Origin: Agarivorans gilvus
GTDB taxonomy: Bacteria; Pseudomonadota; Gammaproteobacteria; Enterobacterales; Celerinatantimonadaceae
Direction: 5' to 3'
NCBI RefSeq assembly: GCF_001420915.1
Contig: NZ_CP013021.1
Coordinates: 878,001 to 942,000, forward strand
DNA: 64,000 nucleotides
Below are positions 35,441 to 44,566 of the stretch, in pieces; the stretch's first letter is position 1; the number at the start of each line of letters is the position of its first letter. The position numbers and the translations under genes were made by a program. The notes under the pieces were generated by a model. That model did no database searches. It worked only from the letters and a program-made list of their open reading frames with translations, and was not told the origin of the DNA.

Positions 35441-35619
35441 ATCATGAGACAGGGCTTTATCGATCGCCGTTCGAAGGCAGGGGTTGGCATCCAGATCGGA
35501 GCCCCCTTCGCGCGCAGCAACGGTCCCCCCCGAATAAACTTGGTAAATATTTTGCTGCGCTTAGCATCTTGAGCGGCCTAGCGATATTTAATATCACACT
35601 ACATGTCATATCCAGCCAT
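35441..35619 (-). pseudogene. yebC: Degraded 5' end of yebC
   Basis: Reading back from the intact part gives TVAAREGGSDLDANPCLRTAIDKALSHD in frame. A G7 run (35525-35531) then shifts the frame by one base. Beyond it AAQDAKRSKIFTKFIR is clear YebC N-terminus. The first codons read ATG GCT GGA, then TAT, GAC, ATG, TAG, TGT, GAT, ATT AAA TAT CGC TAG, where the family has HSKWANIKHRK. So the original start (ATG at 35617-35619, with GGGGA upstream) survives. However, codons 7 and 14 are stops, and several invariant residues have changed. The IS begins about 80 bp upstream. Either true decay or poor base calls would explain this. Confidence 0.8.
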
Positions 35620-35689
35620 TTATTCCCCAAAAGCTGCTTAACCGAGGCAAATAGTAAACCTTAAGCAGCGGCTATTCCAAATTTAACAT

Positions 35690-35698
35690 TCTAAGAAA
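35690..35698. repeat. Target-site duplication, left copy
   Basis: TCTAAGAAA directly abuts the left end of the insertion sequence and is repeated exactly at its right end. Nine bp is the duplication length of the IS903 subgroup. Confidence 0.9.
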
Positions 35699-36752
35699 GG
35701 CGTTGTTTCCTAAATCAGATTGAACTAACTCAGCAGTCGCGGATCTGATCTGTATCTATATCTGTCGGGTCACCAAACATGGGTAAAGCGAAAGGCAACA
35801 TCACCAACTGGAAGCTGTACAACAGTGCACTGAAGCAACGCGGCTCATTGACCTTCTGGATGGATGAGAAAGCCATAGAACTATGGAATAACACTGAGCG
35901 CAGTGGTCGTCGAGGGCGCAGCCATACTTACAGTGACACCGCTATCGCAACTGCGCTGATGATTAAAGGCGTATTCAAGTTACCACTGCGTGCTCTTGAA
36001 GGCTTCATCAACTCATTGTTTCGCCTGCTCAAGGTCGACTTAAAATCTCCCGATTACAGTTGTATAAGCAAGCGAGCAAAGACTGTTGAAGTCAACTATC
36101 GCCTACCTAGCCAAGGTCAAGCGGCTCACCTCGTTATCGATGCTACAGGTCTTAAGGTGTTTGGCGAAGGAGAGTGGAAGGTGCGTAAACACGGCGCTGA
36201 AAAGCGTCGAGTCTGGCGAAAACTGCATATGGCAGTAGATGCCCAGAGCCATCAGATAGTGAGTGCTGAGGTCTCGATGGACTGGGTTCACGATAGTGAA
36301 GTGTTACCCACCTTGTTGAGACCGCTGCGGCGCAAAGTGAAAGCAGTAAGCGCTGATGGTGCCTATGACACACGGCAGAGCTATCAAGAAGTACAACGTA
36401 AGAAGGCTGTTGCACTAATCCCTCCACGCAAGAATGCAGGTATGTGGGAAGCGGGTCACCCACGGAACGTTGCAGTAAAAGCCTTGAAGCAAGGTGAGTT
36501 GGAAAACTGGAAACGGGACAATGCTTACCATCTTCGTTCACTATCGGAGACGGCGATGTATCGTTTCAAACAACTGCTTAGCGACAAGTTGAGTCTACGT
36601 TGTTACAACGCCCAAGTCGGCGAAATCATGGCCGGAGTGTGCGCGTTGAACAAAATGAGCAGGCTAGGTATGCCTGCTCGTCAGCTAGCTGAATAAAGAG
36701 GAAAACGCCTTGAGGTTACTGCGTTCGTTGCACTGAATTGATCAACAAGGCC
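35699..36752 (+). mobile_element. IS5-family (IS903-subgroup) insertion sequence, intact
   Basis: An element of 1054 bp with one transposase gene. The ends are imperfect inverted repeats starting GGCGTTGTT at the left (35699) and GGCCTTGTT at the right (36752, read inward), followed by a partly matching AATCAG/ATTCAG block. Exact 9-bp target duplications flank it. Length, ends, duplication and transposase all fit IS903-like IS5 elements. It sits in the promoter region of yebC, between yebC and the PstS-like operon. Unmutated ends and an open transposase frame suggest a recent insertion. Confidence 0.94.
35779..36696 (+). CDS. IS5-family DDE transposase
   Basis: Transposase of 305 residues. 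The DDE residues are seen in LVIDATGLKVFGEG (first Asp, about 122), VSADGAYDTRQSY (second Asp, about 193) and in the Y-R-E motif YHLRSLSETAMYRFKQ (Glu, about 259). The DUF4338-like N-terminal ITNWKLYNSALKQRGSLTFWMDE is usual for IS903-type enzymes. The frame is complete and lies wholly inside the element. Confidence 0.95.
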   Translation: MGKAKGNITNWKLYNSALKQRGSLTFWMDEKAIELWNNTERSGRRGRSHTYSDTAIATALMIKGVFKLPLRALEGFINSLFRLLKVDLKSPDYSCISKRAKTVEVNYRLPSQGQAAHLVIDATGLKVFGEGEWKVRKHGAEKRRVWRKLHMAVDAQSHQIVSAEVSMDWVHDSEVLPTLLRPLRRKVKAVSADGAYDTRQSYQEVQRKKAVALIPPRKNAGMWEAGHPRNVAVKALKQGELENWKRDNAYHLRSLSETAMYRFKQLLSDKLSLRCYNAQVGEIMAGVCALNKMSRLGMPARQLAE

Positions 36753-36761
36753 TCTAAGAAA
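36753..36761. repeat. Target-site duplication, right copy
   Basis: Exact copy of TCTAAGAAA at the right end of the insertion sequence. Confidence 0.9.
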
Positions 36762-37051
36762 GCTAAGCCCACCGACAATAAAGAGCTCTTAAGATAAACT
36801 AAGCAGCCCCATACTTCACCGCCCAAAAGCATAAAAATACATTTGTAATATATAAATATATTGAAGCAATAGGATAAAACCGCCGCCTAGTTATTGATAT
36901 AAATAACAAAAATAAAACAAAACAGATGCGCAGTGATGGATATTTAAACAAATAAAAACAATTTAAACTCACACTTAACTTATTGAAAAAATTAGCCTAT
37001 ATTTAGTTAATCAAAGGCATATAAGCTATTTATTATTTAGCATGGAAGGCT
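36762..37051 (+). promoter_or_regulatory. AT-rich intergenic region before the PstS-like operon
   Basis: This 290-bp region without a gene is markedly AT-rich in its middle (36840-37040) and holds many short A/T runs. It should include the promoter for the three-gene operon at 37052. I see no clear -35/-10 pair that stands out, and no terminator. Before the IS arrived, this stretch was continuous with the yebC upstream region. Confidence 0.35.
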
Positions 37052-37516
37052 ATGAACTTAACCGTTAAGCGCACAACCTCGGCTTTATGTTTGTGGAAGT
37101 GCTTAGTCTTAAGTCTATCTATATTTATTCACACCATATCCTTTAGCATGCCAGCTCATGCCAAGGTTTGGGTGGTTAGCCACGCCAAACAATCTGCCCA
37201 GCTCAATATCAACACTATACGTTCTATTTTCTCTCTTCGGCAAAAACATTGGCCAGATGGGCAAATGATAGAATTGGTAGTAATGGATAACAATGCACCA
37301 CTGCATAAGCAATTTTGCCTAGATACCCTAAATCTATTTCCTTATCAACTCAGTAGAATTTGGGAGCGGCAGATATACACCGGCACAGCTGTCGCGCCAA
37401 CTGTGGTTAGTTCAGAACAAGCGATGCTTGAAAGTATAAAAAACAACCCCAACGCAATTGGATATGCTAGCCAAGAGGTCAATAATGAAGCTCTTCATTC
37501 TTTTGTTGTTAACTAG
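37052..37516 (+). CDS. Short PstS-like periplasmic phosphate-binding-type protein
   Basis: Secreted protein of 154 residues with an N-terminal signal (hydrophobic LVLSLSIFIHTISFSM, cleavage after AHA). One PBP-like lobe follows, with INTIRSIFSLRQKHWPDGQMIELVVMDNN (which begins near residue 52), FCLDTLNLFPYQLSRIWERQIYTG and PNAIGYASQE. This is the shortened PstS-related type often coded next to a porin and a sensor or c-di-GMP gene. It is not a full-length transporter receptor, and no pstCAB is nearby. ATG GAA GG just upstream gives the ribosome site. It overlaps the next gene by 32 bp. Confidence 0.75.
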   Translation: MNLTVKRTTSALCLWKCLVLSLSIFIHTISFSMPAHAKVWVVSHAKQSAQLNINTIRSIFSLRQKHWPDGQMIELVVMDNNAPLHKQFCLDTLNLFPYQLSRIWERQIYTGTAVAPTVVSSEQAMLESIKNNPNAIGYASQEVNNEALHSFVVN

Positions 37517-38678
37517 TTTAAGCGCAGCATTATATGTAGGTCCTAGCCAAGCAAAAGGCTCTTGGGGAGGCTTTGTGTCCGCCAGCTATATCGATGTTAG
37601 CGCCAATAATTATTATGGCTACAACTCTGGAGATAGCGGCCCTCTATATGAAGCGGGTCTGCGCGGTTTTTGGCAACTCAACCCTAGTTGGTCCTTATCA
37701 GGTTTGATTATTGGTAGGGATAATGGAGACTGGTTCGAAAGCGGCTTGGAGCTAGATTACCTAAGCCTAAACTACCAAATCGCGGTTCATCAAGACTGGG
37801 AACTAAGTATTAAACTAGGCCGATTTAAATTAGCCAACGGCATTTACGGGGCCACTCAAGATGTGCCCTTCACTCGACCCAGTATCGTATTGCCGCTGTC
37901 AATCTATCCGCATATCCTCAAAGAGCAGAGCCTAAGAGCTGATGGTATACGTATTGATTTAGACCACTTTACAACCAATGGCCAGCAATACAGTTTTGCG
38001 GCATCCATCGGCAAAGAAAAATTCGATGAAAGCTTTACTCGGCGGTTTTTAGGTCAAGACCAAAATGGCAAATTTGAAAGCAAGTGGAACACCTCTTTGC
38101 ACTTTGCGGCACGCCCTAATTCAGATTGGTACGCGGCACTAGAATATCGGCGCTTAGAAATGTATTTGAACAATGCCATCGACTTGGCGGGCCCACTAAG
38201 CCCTGTGGCCCTACCCTTCGACTTTACTATTGATACCGAGCAATACATTGCTTCACTGCAGTATTCACAACAACATTATGAATTAACCGCAGAATTTACT
38301 ATGCGTAGAGGAGGGACATCGGCTGAAGGCAAAAATCAGTTTGCCAAACCACTAGAAGGCAATTTCGACGGCAGTATCGATATGAACGCCTATTACCTTC
38401 AAGCGGTGTACCTCATTAACCAACAATGGAATTTGCTTGCACGCTATGATAATAGCCACTTTATCGACAACGATATTGAGCCCAACTTAAGAAACTTAGA
38501 AGACATCACCATTGGATTCACCTGGAACTTTCATCGAAATTTTCAGTTAAAACTAGAGCACCATTGGTTCATTGGCACTTCCATGATACCGCCGGTTCGT
38601 GACTTAAACCTTAGCCGCACAAATAACCCAGAACGCTACTGGCGCTTATTTGCGGCACAACTAAGTTATCGTTTTTAA
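37485..38678 (+). CDS. Outer-membrane beta-barrel protein (porin-like), unknown substrate
   Basis: Protein of 397 residues from the ATG at 37485 (AGAGG upstream), giving the signal peptide MKLFILLLLTSLSAALYVGPSQA. The start nine codons earlier is less likely. The rest alternates short aromatic-rich strands, e.g. NYQIAVHQDWELSIKLGRFKLANG and WNLLARYDNSHFIDN, and ends in SYRF, the C-terminal Phe of outer-membrane barrels. It resembles phosphate-selective-porin-like proteins in layout only. Co-transcribed with the PstS-like and GGDEF-EAL genes. Confidence 0.72.
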   Translation: MKLFILLLLTSLSAALYVGPSQAKGSWGGFVSASYIDVSANNYYGYNSGDSGPLYEAGLRGFWQLNPSWSLSGLIIGRDNGDWFESGLELDYLSLNYQIAVHQDWELSIKLGRFKLANGIYGATQDVPFTRPSIVLPLSIYPHILKEQSLRADGIRIDLDHFTTNGQQYSFAASIGKEKFDESFTRRFLGQDQNGKFESKWNTSLHFAARPNSDWYAALEYRRLEMYLNNAIDLAGPLSPVALPFDFTIDTEQYIASLQYSQQHYELTAEFTMRRGGTSAEGKNQFAKPLEGNFDGSIDMNAYYLQAVYLINQQWNLLARYDNSHFIDNDIEPNLRNLEDITIGFTWNFHRNFQLKLEHHWFIGTSMIPPVRDLNLSRTNNPERYWRLFAAQLSYRF

Positions 38679-38752
38679 TAATTCACTCTATGCTTAATAT
38701 GATAACACTTAATTAAAATGCATCAGTGGTATAGAGAACAGAAGGAATAACA

Positions 38753-41211
38753 ATGACCTTGAGCCAGTTTCCTTTGATGGATCTAAAAAACCGATACATT
38801 AGCGTAAGATTAAAACTTACCTTAGCTTTAATTTTAGCTGCAGGCATTGTTGTTAGTATATTTGGCGTAACTGCTACCGAGCACTATCAAAACCAGCAAG
38901 AGCAGCTAAAACGCAGCTATCTGGACAACTATTCCTTAGAATTTAACGATCAAATTGAACGATTAAGTGACAGCGTCACCTACATCTTTGAAACTCAAAC
39001 CTTACTAAGCCAAACCGATAGCCTAGCGGAATTAGACCGTTATTTAGCCAAACGTTTACCTGAGTTGCAGTGGCTGCTGCCAATTAATAATGGCTGCACC
39101 GTCTTCACCGTAGACCAATACCGCTGTGCCAACGTAGATGAGCCTCCACCGCGGCAATTACTTGAACAAGTGTCTTTGTTAGCTAGGCCAATGCGCCTAC
39201 TACAATGTGTTGAACGATGTTTTTTATGGGTTTCACTTCCGATACGCACTAGAAGCGCAGAACAAGGCGTACTGGCTTTTCAATTAGATTTAGCTGACGC
39301 CCTGATCAATGTTACTGAGCGTGATGATATTGAAGTCGCCATCATCGATCTTGAGCGGCCGATTTATAAAAGTGTATTGTTAGCCACCAATACCCAAGTA
39401 CTCAGTCAAAACTGGTTTGACAATGCCATTGAGTACCGTAACCACGCTAATATTGAGTTTAACGTTGAAGAAAAAACCATTGTTGGTAAGCAGTACCCAA
39501 TAAGAGACAGTGCTAGCCCTTCACTAAAACTACTGATATTAAAAGACTGGAGTGAGCAAATACGCTTGCAAAACCAGTTTTCTAACAAGCTATTAATGCT
39601 GCTGCTTTTTACCATGATGTTAGCGATTGCTATTGGCATCATACTGATGCGCAGACCACTTAACAGCCTTCGTTACCATACCGAAACATTGCCTAGTATA
39701 TTGCAAGAAAAAAGCTATCAACCGCAGGCCAAATTACAGTTTTTTCATGATGAGTTTGACTCGCTGGATGACATCTCCATTGAGCTAGCCAATAGCTTTG
39801 CCAGAATGAGGGAAAACATTGCAGAAAATACTAAAGTCTTAGAAAAGATGGCAATGGAGGATCCTTTAACCGAGCTGCCCAACCGCACCGCTTTTCTCAC
39901 CCAATTAGGCATAGCCTTACAAAAGGCCAAGAATCAAGGTAATGAGATAAGCCTAATTTATATTGATTTAGATAACTTTAAAACCATAAACGATACCCTG
40001 GGGCATGACTTTGGCGACCTATTATTGATACAGGTAGCCAAAAGAATCAAACATTTAGGTAAATCCGCTTCCGGTACCTACCGTTTGGGGGGGATGAGTT
40101 TACCTTGCTGATCACCAATCAAGACAAAGACAGCGTATTAGGTTTTTCCTATAGCCTTGCTCAAGAAATTGCGCGCGATATTACATTATCGGGAATCACA
40201 ATGCGTGTTACTCTTAGCATTGGCATAGCAACAGCTAAGCAAGCCGAATACGACTCGCAACTGTTAATTAAATACGCTGATTTGGCAATGTACTCCTCTA
40301 AGCGCCAAGGCAGAAACTGTTGCACCCACTTTGATATTGAACTGGCGCGTCAAAATGACATGGTATTTACCATTGAGAATCAATTTCAAAATGCCATGAC
40401 CCAAGACCAACTCGAACTATTCTTACAACCGCAAATATCGATGAATCAGCAGCAAGTTACCGGCTTCGAATTACTCTTACGCTGGAACCACCCCACTCAA
40501 GGCTTGATGAATCCGGGCCAGTTTCTAGACATCGTTGAAGCGGGCCGACACATTCTACCCCTGGGTTATTGGGTGATAGAAAAATCCATCGCACTATTAG
40601 AAGAATTACATCAACAAGGCCATCAAGGGTTAACCATTGCTTTCAACATTAGCGGACGGCAATTTGAAGACAAGCATTTCGCTAAGCGACTCATCAGCAA
40701 ATTTAATACCGCGAATATCGGCGATAATTACCTAGAGTTAGAAATTACCGAAAGTGTTGCAGTACAAAATTATCAACAGGTGAAAAATCAACTTAAGGAA
40801 ATTCGCCAAGCAGGAATACGGGTCGCCTTTGATGATTTTGGCAAAGGCTTTACCTCGCTCAGCTACTTAAGCAATTTAGCCTGTGACAAAATTAAATTTG
40901 ACCGCGAGTTTGGCCACAACGCTCTTTCGTCGAAACCGACGCAAAATATCGTACTGAGCATGCGCGAACTAATTAACACTCTAAACTACGAGATATTAGT
41001 GGAAGGAGTAGAAACCCTAGAACATGCTAATTGGCTGAAGAAAAATGGTTTCGACAAGGTACAAGGTTACTTCTTTGGTCGGCCTCAACCTAAATCTGAA
41101 GCACTGGCCTTTTACCAACGATGTAACGAAAAAGGCGCCCTATTAGATAAAAATGACCAAGTTATTCATTTGCATCCATTAATCAACATGCCTAAAGCAA
41201 ACAACAACTAA
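38753..41211 (+). pseudogene. Membrane GGDEF-EAL protein (c-di-GMP turnover), with one-base frameshift in the GGDEF codons
   Basis: Inner-membrane protein of about 819 residues once repaired. Membrane helix near residues 19-39, a periplasmic sensor domain of about 240 residues with four cysteines (in NGCTVF, YRCAN, LLQCVERC), a second helix near 281-301, then GGDEF (about 370-530) and EAL. The frame breaks in a G7 run (40087-40093). One more G gives YRLGGDEFTLL and joins the two halves. The inhibitory RxxD site is absent. The EAL part keeps ELLLRW, NISGRQF, ITES, FDDFGKG and EGVET, so phosphodiesterase activity is likely. AGAAGGA precedes the start. It may be a base-calling error or a slippage switch. 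Confidence 0.85.
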
Positions 41212-41224
41212 GCACTACAGATAC

Positions 41225-41254
41225 AAAAAAGGCGAGCTAAATAGCTCGCCTTTT
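41225..41254. terminator. Bidirectional terminator between GGDEF-EAL gene and aspS
   Basis: AAAAAAGGCGAGCTA and its complement TAGCTCGCCTTTT form a strong stem flanked by A- and T-runs. It serves both convergent genes. Confidence 0.9.
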
Positions 41255-41275
41255 ATCATCATGCTTAGAAACTAA

Positions 41276-43042
41276 CTATTTAGCCTCAGGCAATTGTACC
41301 TGTAAAGCTAACTCATTAAGCGCAACGGGATTAGCCGCACTTGGCGCGCTGGTAAGCGGACACGCTGCAGTAGCCGTTTTAGGAAAGGCCATTACATCAC
41401 GAATAGAGCTAGCGCCCGTCATTAACATCACCAAACGGTCTAAACCAAAGGCTAGACCAGCGTGTGGCGGCGTACCGTATTGCAAGGCTTCAAGTAAGAA
41501 GCCAAACTTCTCTTGAGCTTCTTGCTCACTAATACCCAGCACTTTAAAGGCCGCAGCTTGCATATCTTGCTTATGGATGCGCACACTACCACCACCTAGT
41601 TCACAACCGTTTAGCACCATATCGTAAGCATTCGACAATACGCCCTCTGGCGCACTTACCAGCTGCTCGGCGCTCACACCTTCAACAGGAGCGGTGAACG
41701 GGTGGTGAATAGCATGGAATTGACCATCGACTTCTTCAAACATCGGGAAGTCGACTACCCATAGCGGCTTCCATTCATCTGCCACTAGGCCTAAATCTTC
41801 ACCCACTTTCAGACGTAAAGCGCCCATAGCTTCACAAACAACATTGGCTTTATCTGCGCCAAATAGGATTAAGTCGCCATCTTGAGCCTGACAACGCTCT
41901 ACAATGGCGCTAGCTACTTGCTCGTTTAAGAACTTCAAAATGGGTGACTGTAAGCCCTCGAGGCCATCGCTCACTTGGTTCACCTTCATCCAAGCTAGGC
42001 CTTTGGCACCATAAATACCCACATATTTGCCATAGTCGTCAATTTGTTTGCGCGACAAGCTAGCACCACCAGGCACACGCAATACTGCTACACGGCCTTT
42101 TTCATCATTAGCTGGGCCTGAGAATACTTTAAACTCAACATCTTTAACTAGATCGGCTACGTCCACCAGCTGCATAGGGTTACGTAAGTCTGGCTTATCT
42201 GAGCCATATAAACGCATCGCTTCTGCATAGGTCATCTGTGGGAATTCACCTAAGTCCACATCCAACATGGCAATGAACAACTCGCGAATCATTTGCTCGG
42301 TTACTGCCATCACCTGATCGGAACTCATAAATGAGGTTTCAATATCGATTTGCGTGAACTCAGGTTGACGGTCGGCACGTAAGTCCTCATCGCGGAAACA
42401 TTTCACGATTTGGTAATAACGGTCCATGCCCGACATCATCAATAACTGTTTAAAGATTTGTGGCGACTGCGGCAAAGCAAAGAATTGGCCTTTGTGAGTA
42501 CGACTTGGCACCAAGTAGTCACGCGCACCTTCTGGGGTTGCTTTGGTTAAAATCGGCGTTTCAATATCTAAAAAGCCATTGTCTTCCATAAAGCGACGAA
42601 CAAAACCGGTCACCTTGGCACGGAACATCATTCGCTGGGTCATCTCAGGACGACGAAGATCTAAATAACGGTAACGTAAGCGCTGCTCTTCCGAGTTATC
42701 TTGGTTACTGTCTAAAGGAAGTGGCGCAGCACGGTTAAGAATTTCCAACTCTAAACCCAATAGCTCAACTTCACCGGTACGCATATCTTGGTTAACCTGG
42801 CTATCTGGACGCGCGCGAACTCGGCCCTTCAAGCGAATACAAAACTCATTACGTAAACTATTAGCAGTATTGAAGACGTCAGCACGGTCTGGGTCAAACA
42901 CCACTTGCACAATGCCTTCTCGGTCACGCAAGTCAATGAAGATAACACCGCCCAAATCACGACGACGGTTAACCCAACCGACTAAATTTATTTCTTGATC
43001 AACTAACTCTTTAGTGACTTGTCCACAGTAAACAGTGCGCAT
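41276..43042 (-). CDS. aspS: Aspartyl-tRNA synthetase
   Basis: Class II synthetase of 588 residues (E. coli 590) that charges tRNA-Asp. The N-terminal OB-fold anticodon domain (about 1-105) contains LVGWVNRRRDLGGVIFIDLRDREGIVQVV. Motif 2 (CFRDEDLRADRQPEFTQID, about 213-231) and motif 3 (GLAFGLDRLVMLMTG, about 529-543) are intact, with the bacterial GAD insertion between. It probably once headed an aspS-yebC-ruvC cluster; now about 5.6 kb separates it from yebC. Confidence 0.97.
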   Translation of the reverse strand: MRTVYCGQVTKELVDQEINLVGWVNRRRDLGGVIFIDLRDREGIVQVVFDPDRADVFNTANSLRNEFCIRLKGRVRARPDSQVNQDMRTGEVELLGLELEILNRAAPLPLDSNQDNSEEQRLRYRYLDLRRPEMTQRMMFRAKVTGFVRRFMEDNGFLDIETPILTKATPEGARDYLVPSRTHKGQFFALPQSPQIFKQLLMMSGMDRYYQIVKCFRDEDLRADRQPEFTQIDIETSFMSSDQVMAVTEQMIRELFIAMLDVDLGEFPQMTYAEAMRLYGSDKPDLRNPMQLVDVADLVKDVEFKVFSGPANDEKGRVAVLRVPGGASLSRKQIDDYGKYVGIYGAKGLAWMKVNQVSDGLEGLQSPILKFLNEQVASAIVERCQAQDGDLILFGADKANVVCEAMGALRLKVGEDLGLVADEWKPLWVVDFPMFEEVDGQFHAIHHPFTAPVEGVSAEQLVSAPEGVLSNAYDMVLNGCELGGGSVRIHKQDMQAAAFKVLGISEQEAQEKFGFLLEALQYGTPPHAGLAFGLDRLVMLMTGASSIRDVMAFPKTATAACPLTSAPSAANPVALNELALQVQLPEAK

Positions 43043-43289
43043 TTGGCCTTTCCCGTTTTACGTTTTTAAAATTTAGTAAATGAATAACTCCGACGGAGCC
43101 CTTTGGCAACATCAAGGAGTGAAAGGGCGATAGTATAAAGGAAAGCGACCATAAATAAGAATAGCGATAGAGCAATAAATCTAGTGCAGACGACAATTTT
43201 GCCAAAGACAAGCACGCTTTGGCTGGTTACAATGCCCCACTTATACGATTTTGTTTTTTTACAGCCGCTTTTGCGTACGAGAACCAGCC

Positions 43290-44018
43290 ATGCAAGGCAA
43301 AGATACTCTATTTTCTAAACCTATAACCCAACTCGGTGAATTTCGCTTTGACGAACAGGTCGCCGAAGTGTTTCCCGATATGATCCAACGTTCGGTGCCG
43401 GGCTATAGCAACATCATCTCAACCATTGGCCATTTAACAGGGCAATTTCACCAAGCCAACAGCAAGCTCTATGATTTAGGTTGCTCGTTAGGTGCGGCCA
43501 CCATGGCAATGCGCCGTGCCGTCACCAAACCGGGCGTGGAAATTGTTGCAGTAGATAACTCGGCGGCCATGCTAGAGCGCTGTCAAAAACACCTTGATGC
43601 GTTTCGCAGTTCAGCCCCAGTAAGCCTGTTATGCGAGGATATCTGCGAGGTGGAGATTAACCAAGCGTCGGTGGTAGTGTTAAATTTCACGCTGCAATTT
43701 ATTGCTCAAGAGCAACGCTTGGCCCTGCTGACAAAGATCTATCAGGGAATGTGTCCAGGAGGCTTACTAATAGTCAGTGAGAAGTTTCATTTCGAGCAAA
43801 CCAGTACCCAAAATTTAATTAGCGAATTGCACTTAGATTTTAAACGCGCCAATGGTTACAGCGAGTTGGAAATTAGCCAAAAACGTAGCTCGCTAGACAA
43901 TGTTCTAGTCACCGATACCATTGCTCAACATAAACAGCGCTTTGCCGATGCCGGCTTTTCCGCCAGCGAGCTGTGGTTTCAATGCTTTAACTTTGGCTCT
44001 TTAGTGGCGATAAAATAG
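43290..44018 (+). CDS. cmoA: CmoA, carboxy-S-adenosyl-L-methionine synthase
   Basis: Makes carboxy-SAM from SAM and prephenate for wobble-uridine (cmo5U34) modification. The product has 242 residues from the ATG at 43290. A start 13 codons upstream lacks family similarity. The motif MQGKDTLFSKPITQLGEFRFDEQVAEVFPDMIQRSVPGY is typical (it begins at residue 1), as is the SAM pocket LYDLGCSLGAATMAMRR (about 60-76). Divergent from aspS. Its partner cmoB is 6 kb away instead of adjacent. Confidence 0.94.
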   Translation: MQGKDTLFSKPITQLGEFRFDEQVAEVFPDMIQRSVPGYSNIISTIGHLTGQFHQANSKLYDLGCSLGAATMAMRRAVTKPGVEIVAVDNSAAMLERCQKHLDAFRSSAPVSLLCEDICEVEINQASVVVLNFTLQFIAQEQRLALLTKIYQGMCPGGLLIVSEKFHFEQTSTQNLISELHLDFKRANGYSELEISQKRSSLDNVLVTDTIAQHKQRFADAGFSASELWFQCFNFGSLVAIK

Positions 44019-44042
44019 CCCCGCAGCTAGGCCTTATTATTT

Positions 44043-44067
44043 GGCTGAGAAAACAATGCTCTCAGCC
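44043..44067. terminator. Hairpin between convergent cmoA and HIT gene
   Basis: The inverted repeat GGCTGAGA / TCTCAGCC with a 9-nt loop lies in the 76-bp gap of two convergent genes. No T-run follows on either strand, so termination activity is uncertain. Confidence 0.4.
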
Positions 44068-44094
44068 TGATTCAGACTTTCAGCTTTATTTATC

Positions 44095-44514
44095 CTATAC
44101 ACTAAGCAAGGCAGCAATTTTATCGGCAAAGGGCTGCAGCTTAGCACTATCCACCATATTGCGAGCATGGCTTCGAGCTTCAGCCAATGAACCGGGTATA
44201 ATATGAAAATGAATATGCGGTACTGTTTGACCAGCTTGTGCACCATTAAACTGAACCAAACTCACGCCTTCTACTTGCATTGCTTGTTTTACCGCTTCCG
44301 CGACTTTCTTAACCGTTTTAATGGTCGCAGCAGCCCCTTCTTCAGATAAATCAAATAAGGTTTCTGCAGCTTCTTTAGGAATCACCAAGGTATGGCCGTC
44401 GGCCTGCGGCATAATATCCATAAACGCCAGAGTGTATTGGTCTTCATAGACTTTTAAGCAGTCCATTTCACCACGGATAATCTTCGCAAAAATATTGTCG
44501 TTATCGTAACTCAT
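44095..44514 (-). CDS. HIT-family nucleotide hydrolase/transferase
   Basis: Protein of 139 residues of the histidine-triad superfamily. Members cleave nucleoside phosphoramidates or dinucleoside polyphosphates. The triad HIHFHI lies near residues 98-103, and NIFAKIIRGEMDCLKVYED is the usual N-terminus. The body is longer than HinT (119), so it belongs to the HIT branch that includes FHIT-like bacterial proteins. Substrate unknown. Confidence 0.9.
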   Translation of the reverse strand: MSYDNDNIFAKIIRGEMDCLKVYEDQYTLAFMDIMPQADGHTLVIPKEAAETLFDLSEEGAAATIKTVKKVAEAVKQAMQVEGVSLVQFNGAQAGQTVPHIHFHIIPGSLAEARSHARNMVDSAKLQPFADKIAALLSV

Positions 44515-44566
44515 AGTATTGATTCCTAATACTTTTCAATCGCTAATAGCTATGTATAAAACCGCA

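Noticed and set aside
36152..36541. 129-codon minus-strand frame inside the transposase gene
   Set aside because: Shadow of the DDE transposase; no evidence for an antisense protein.
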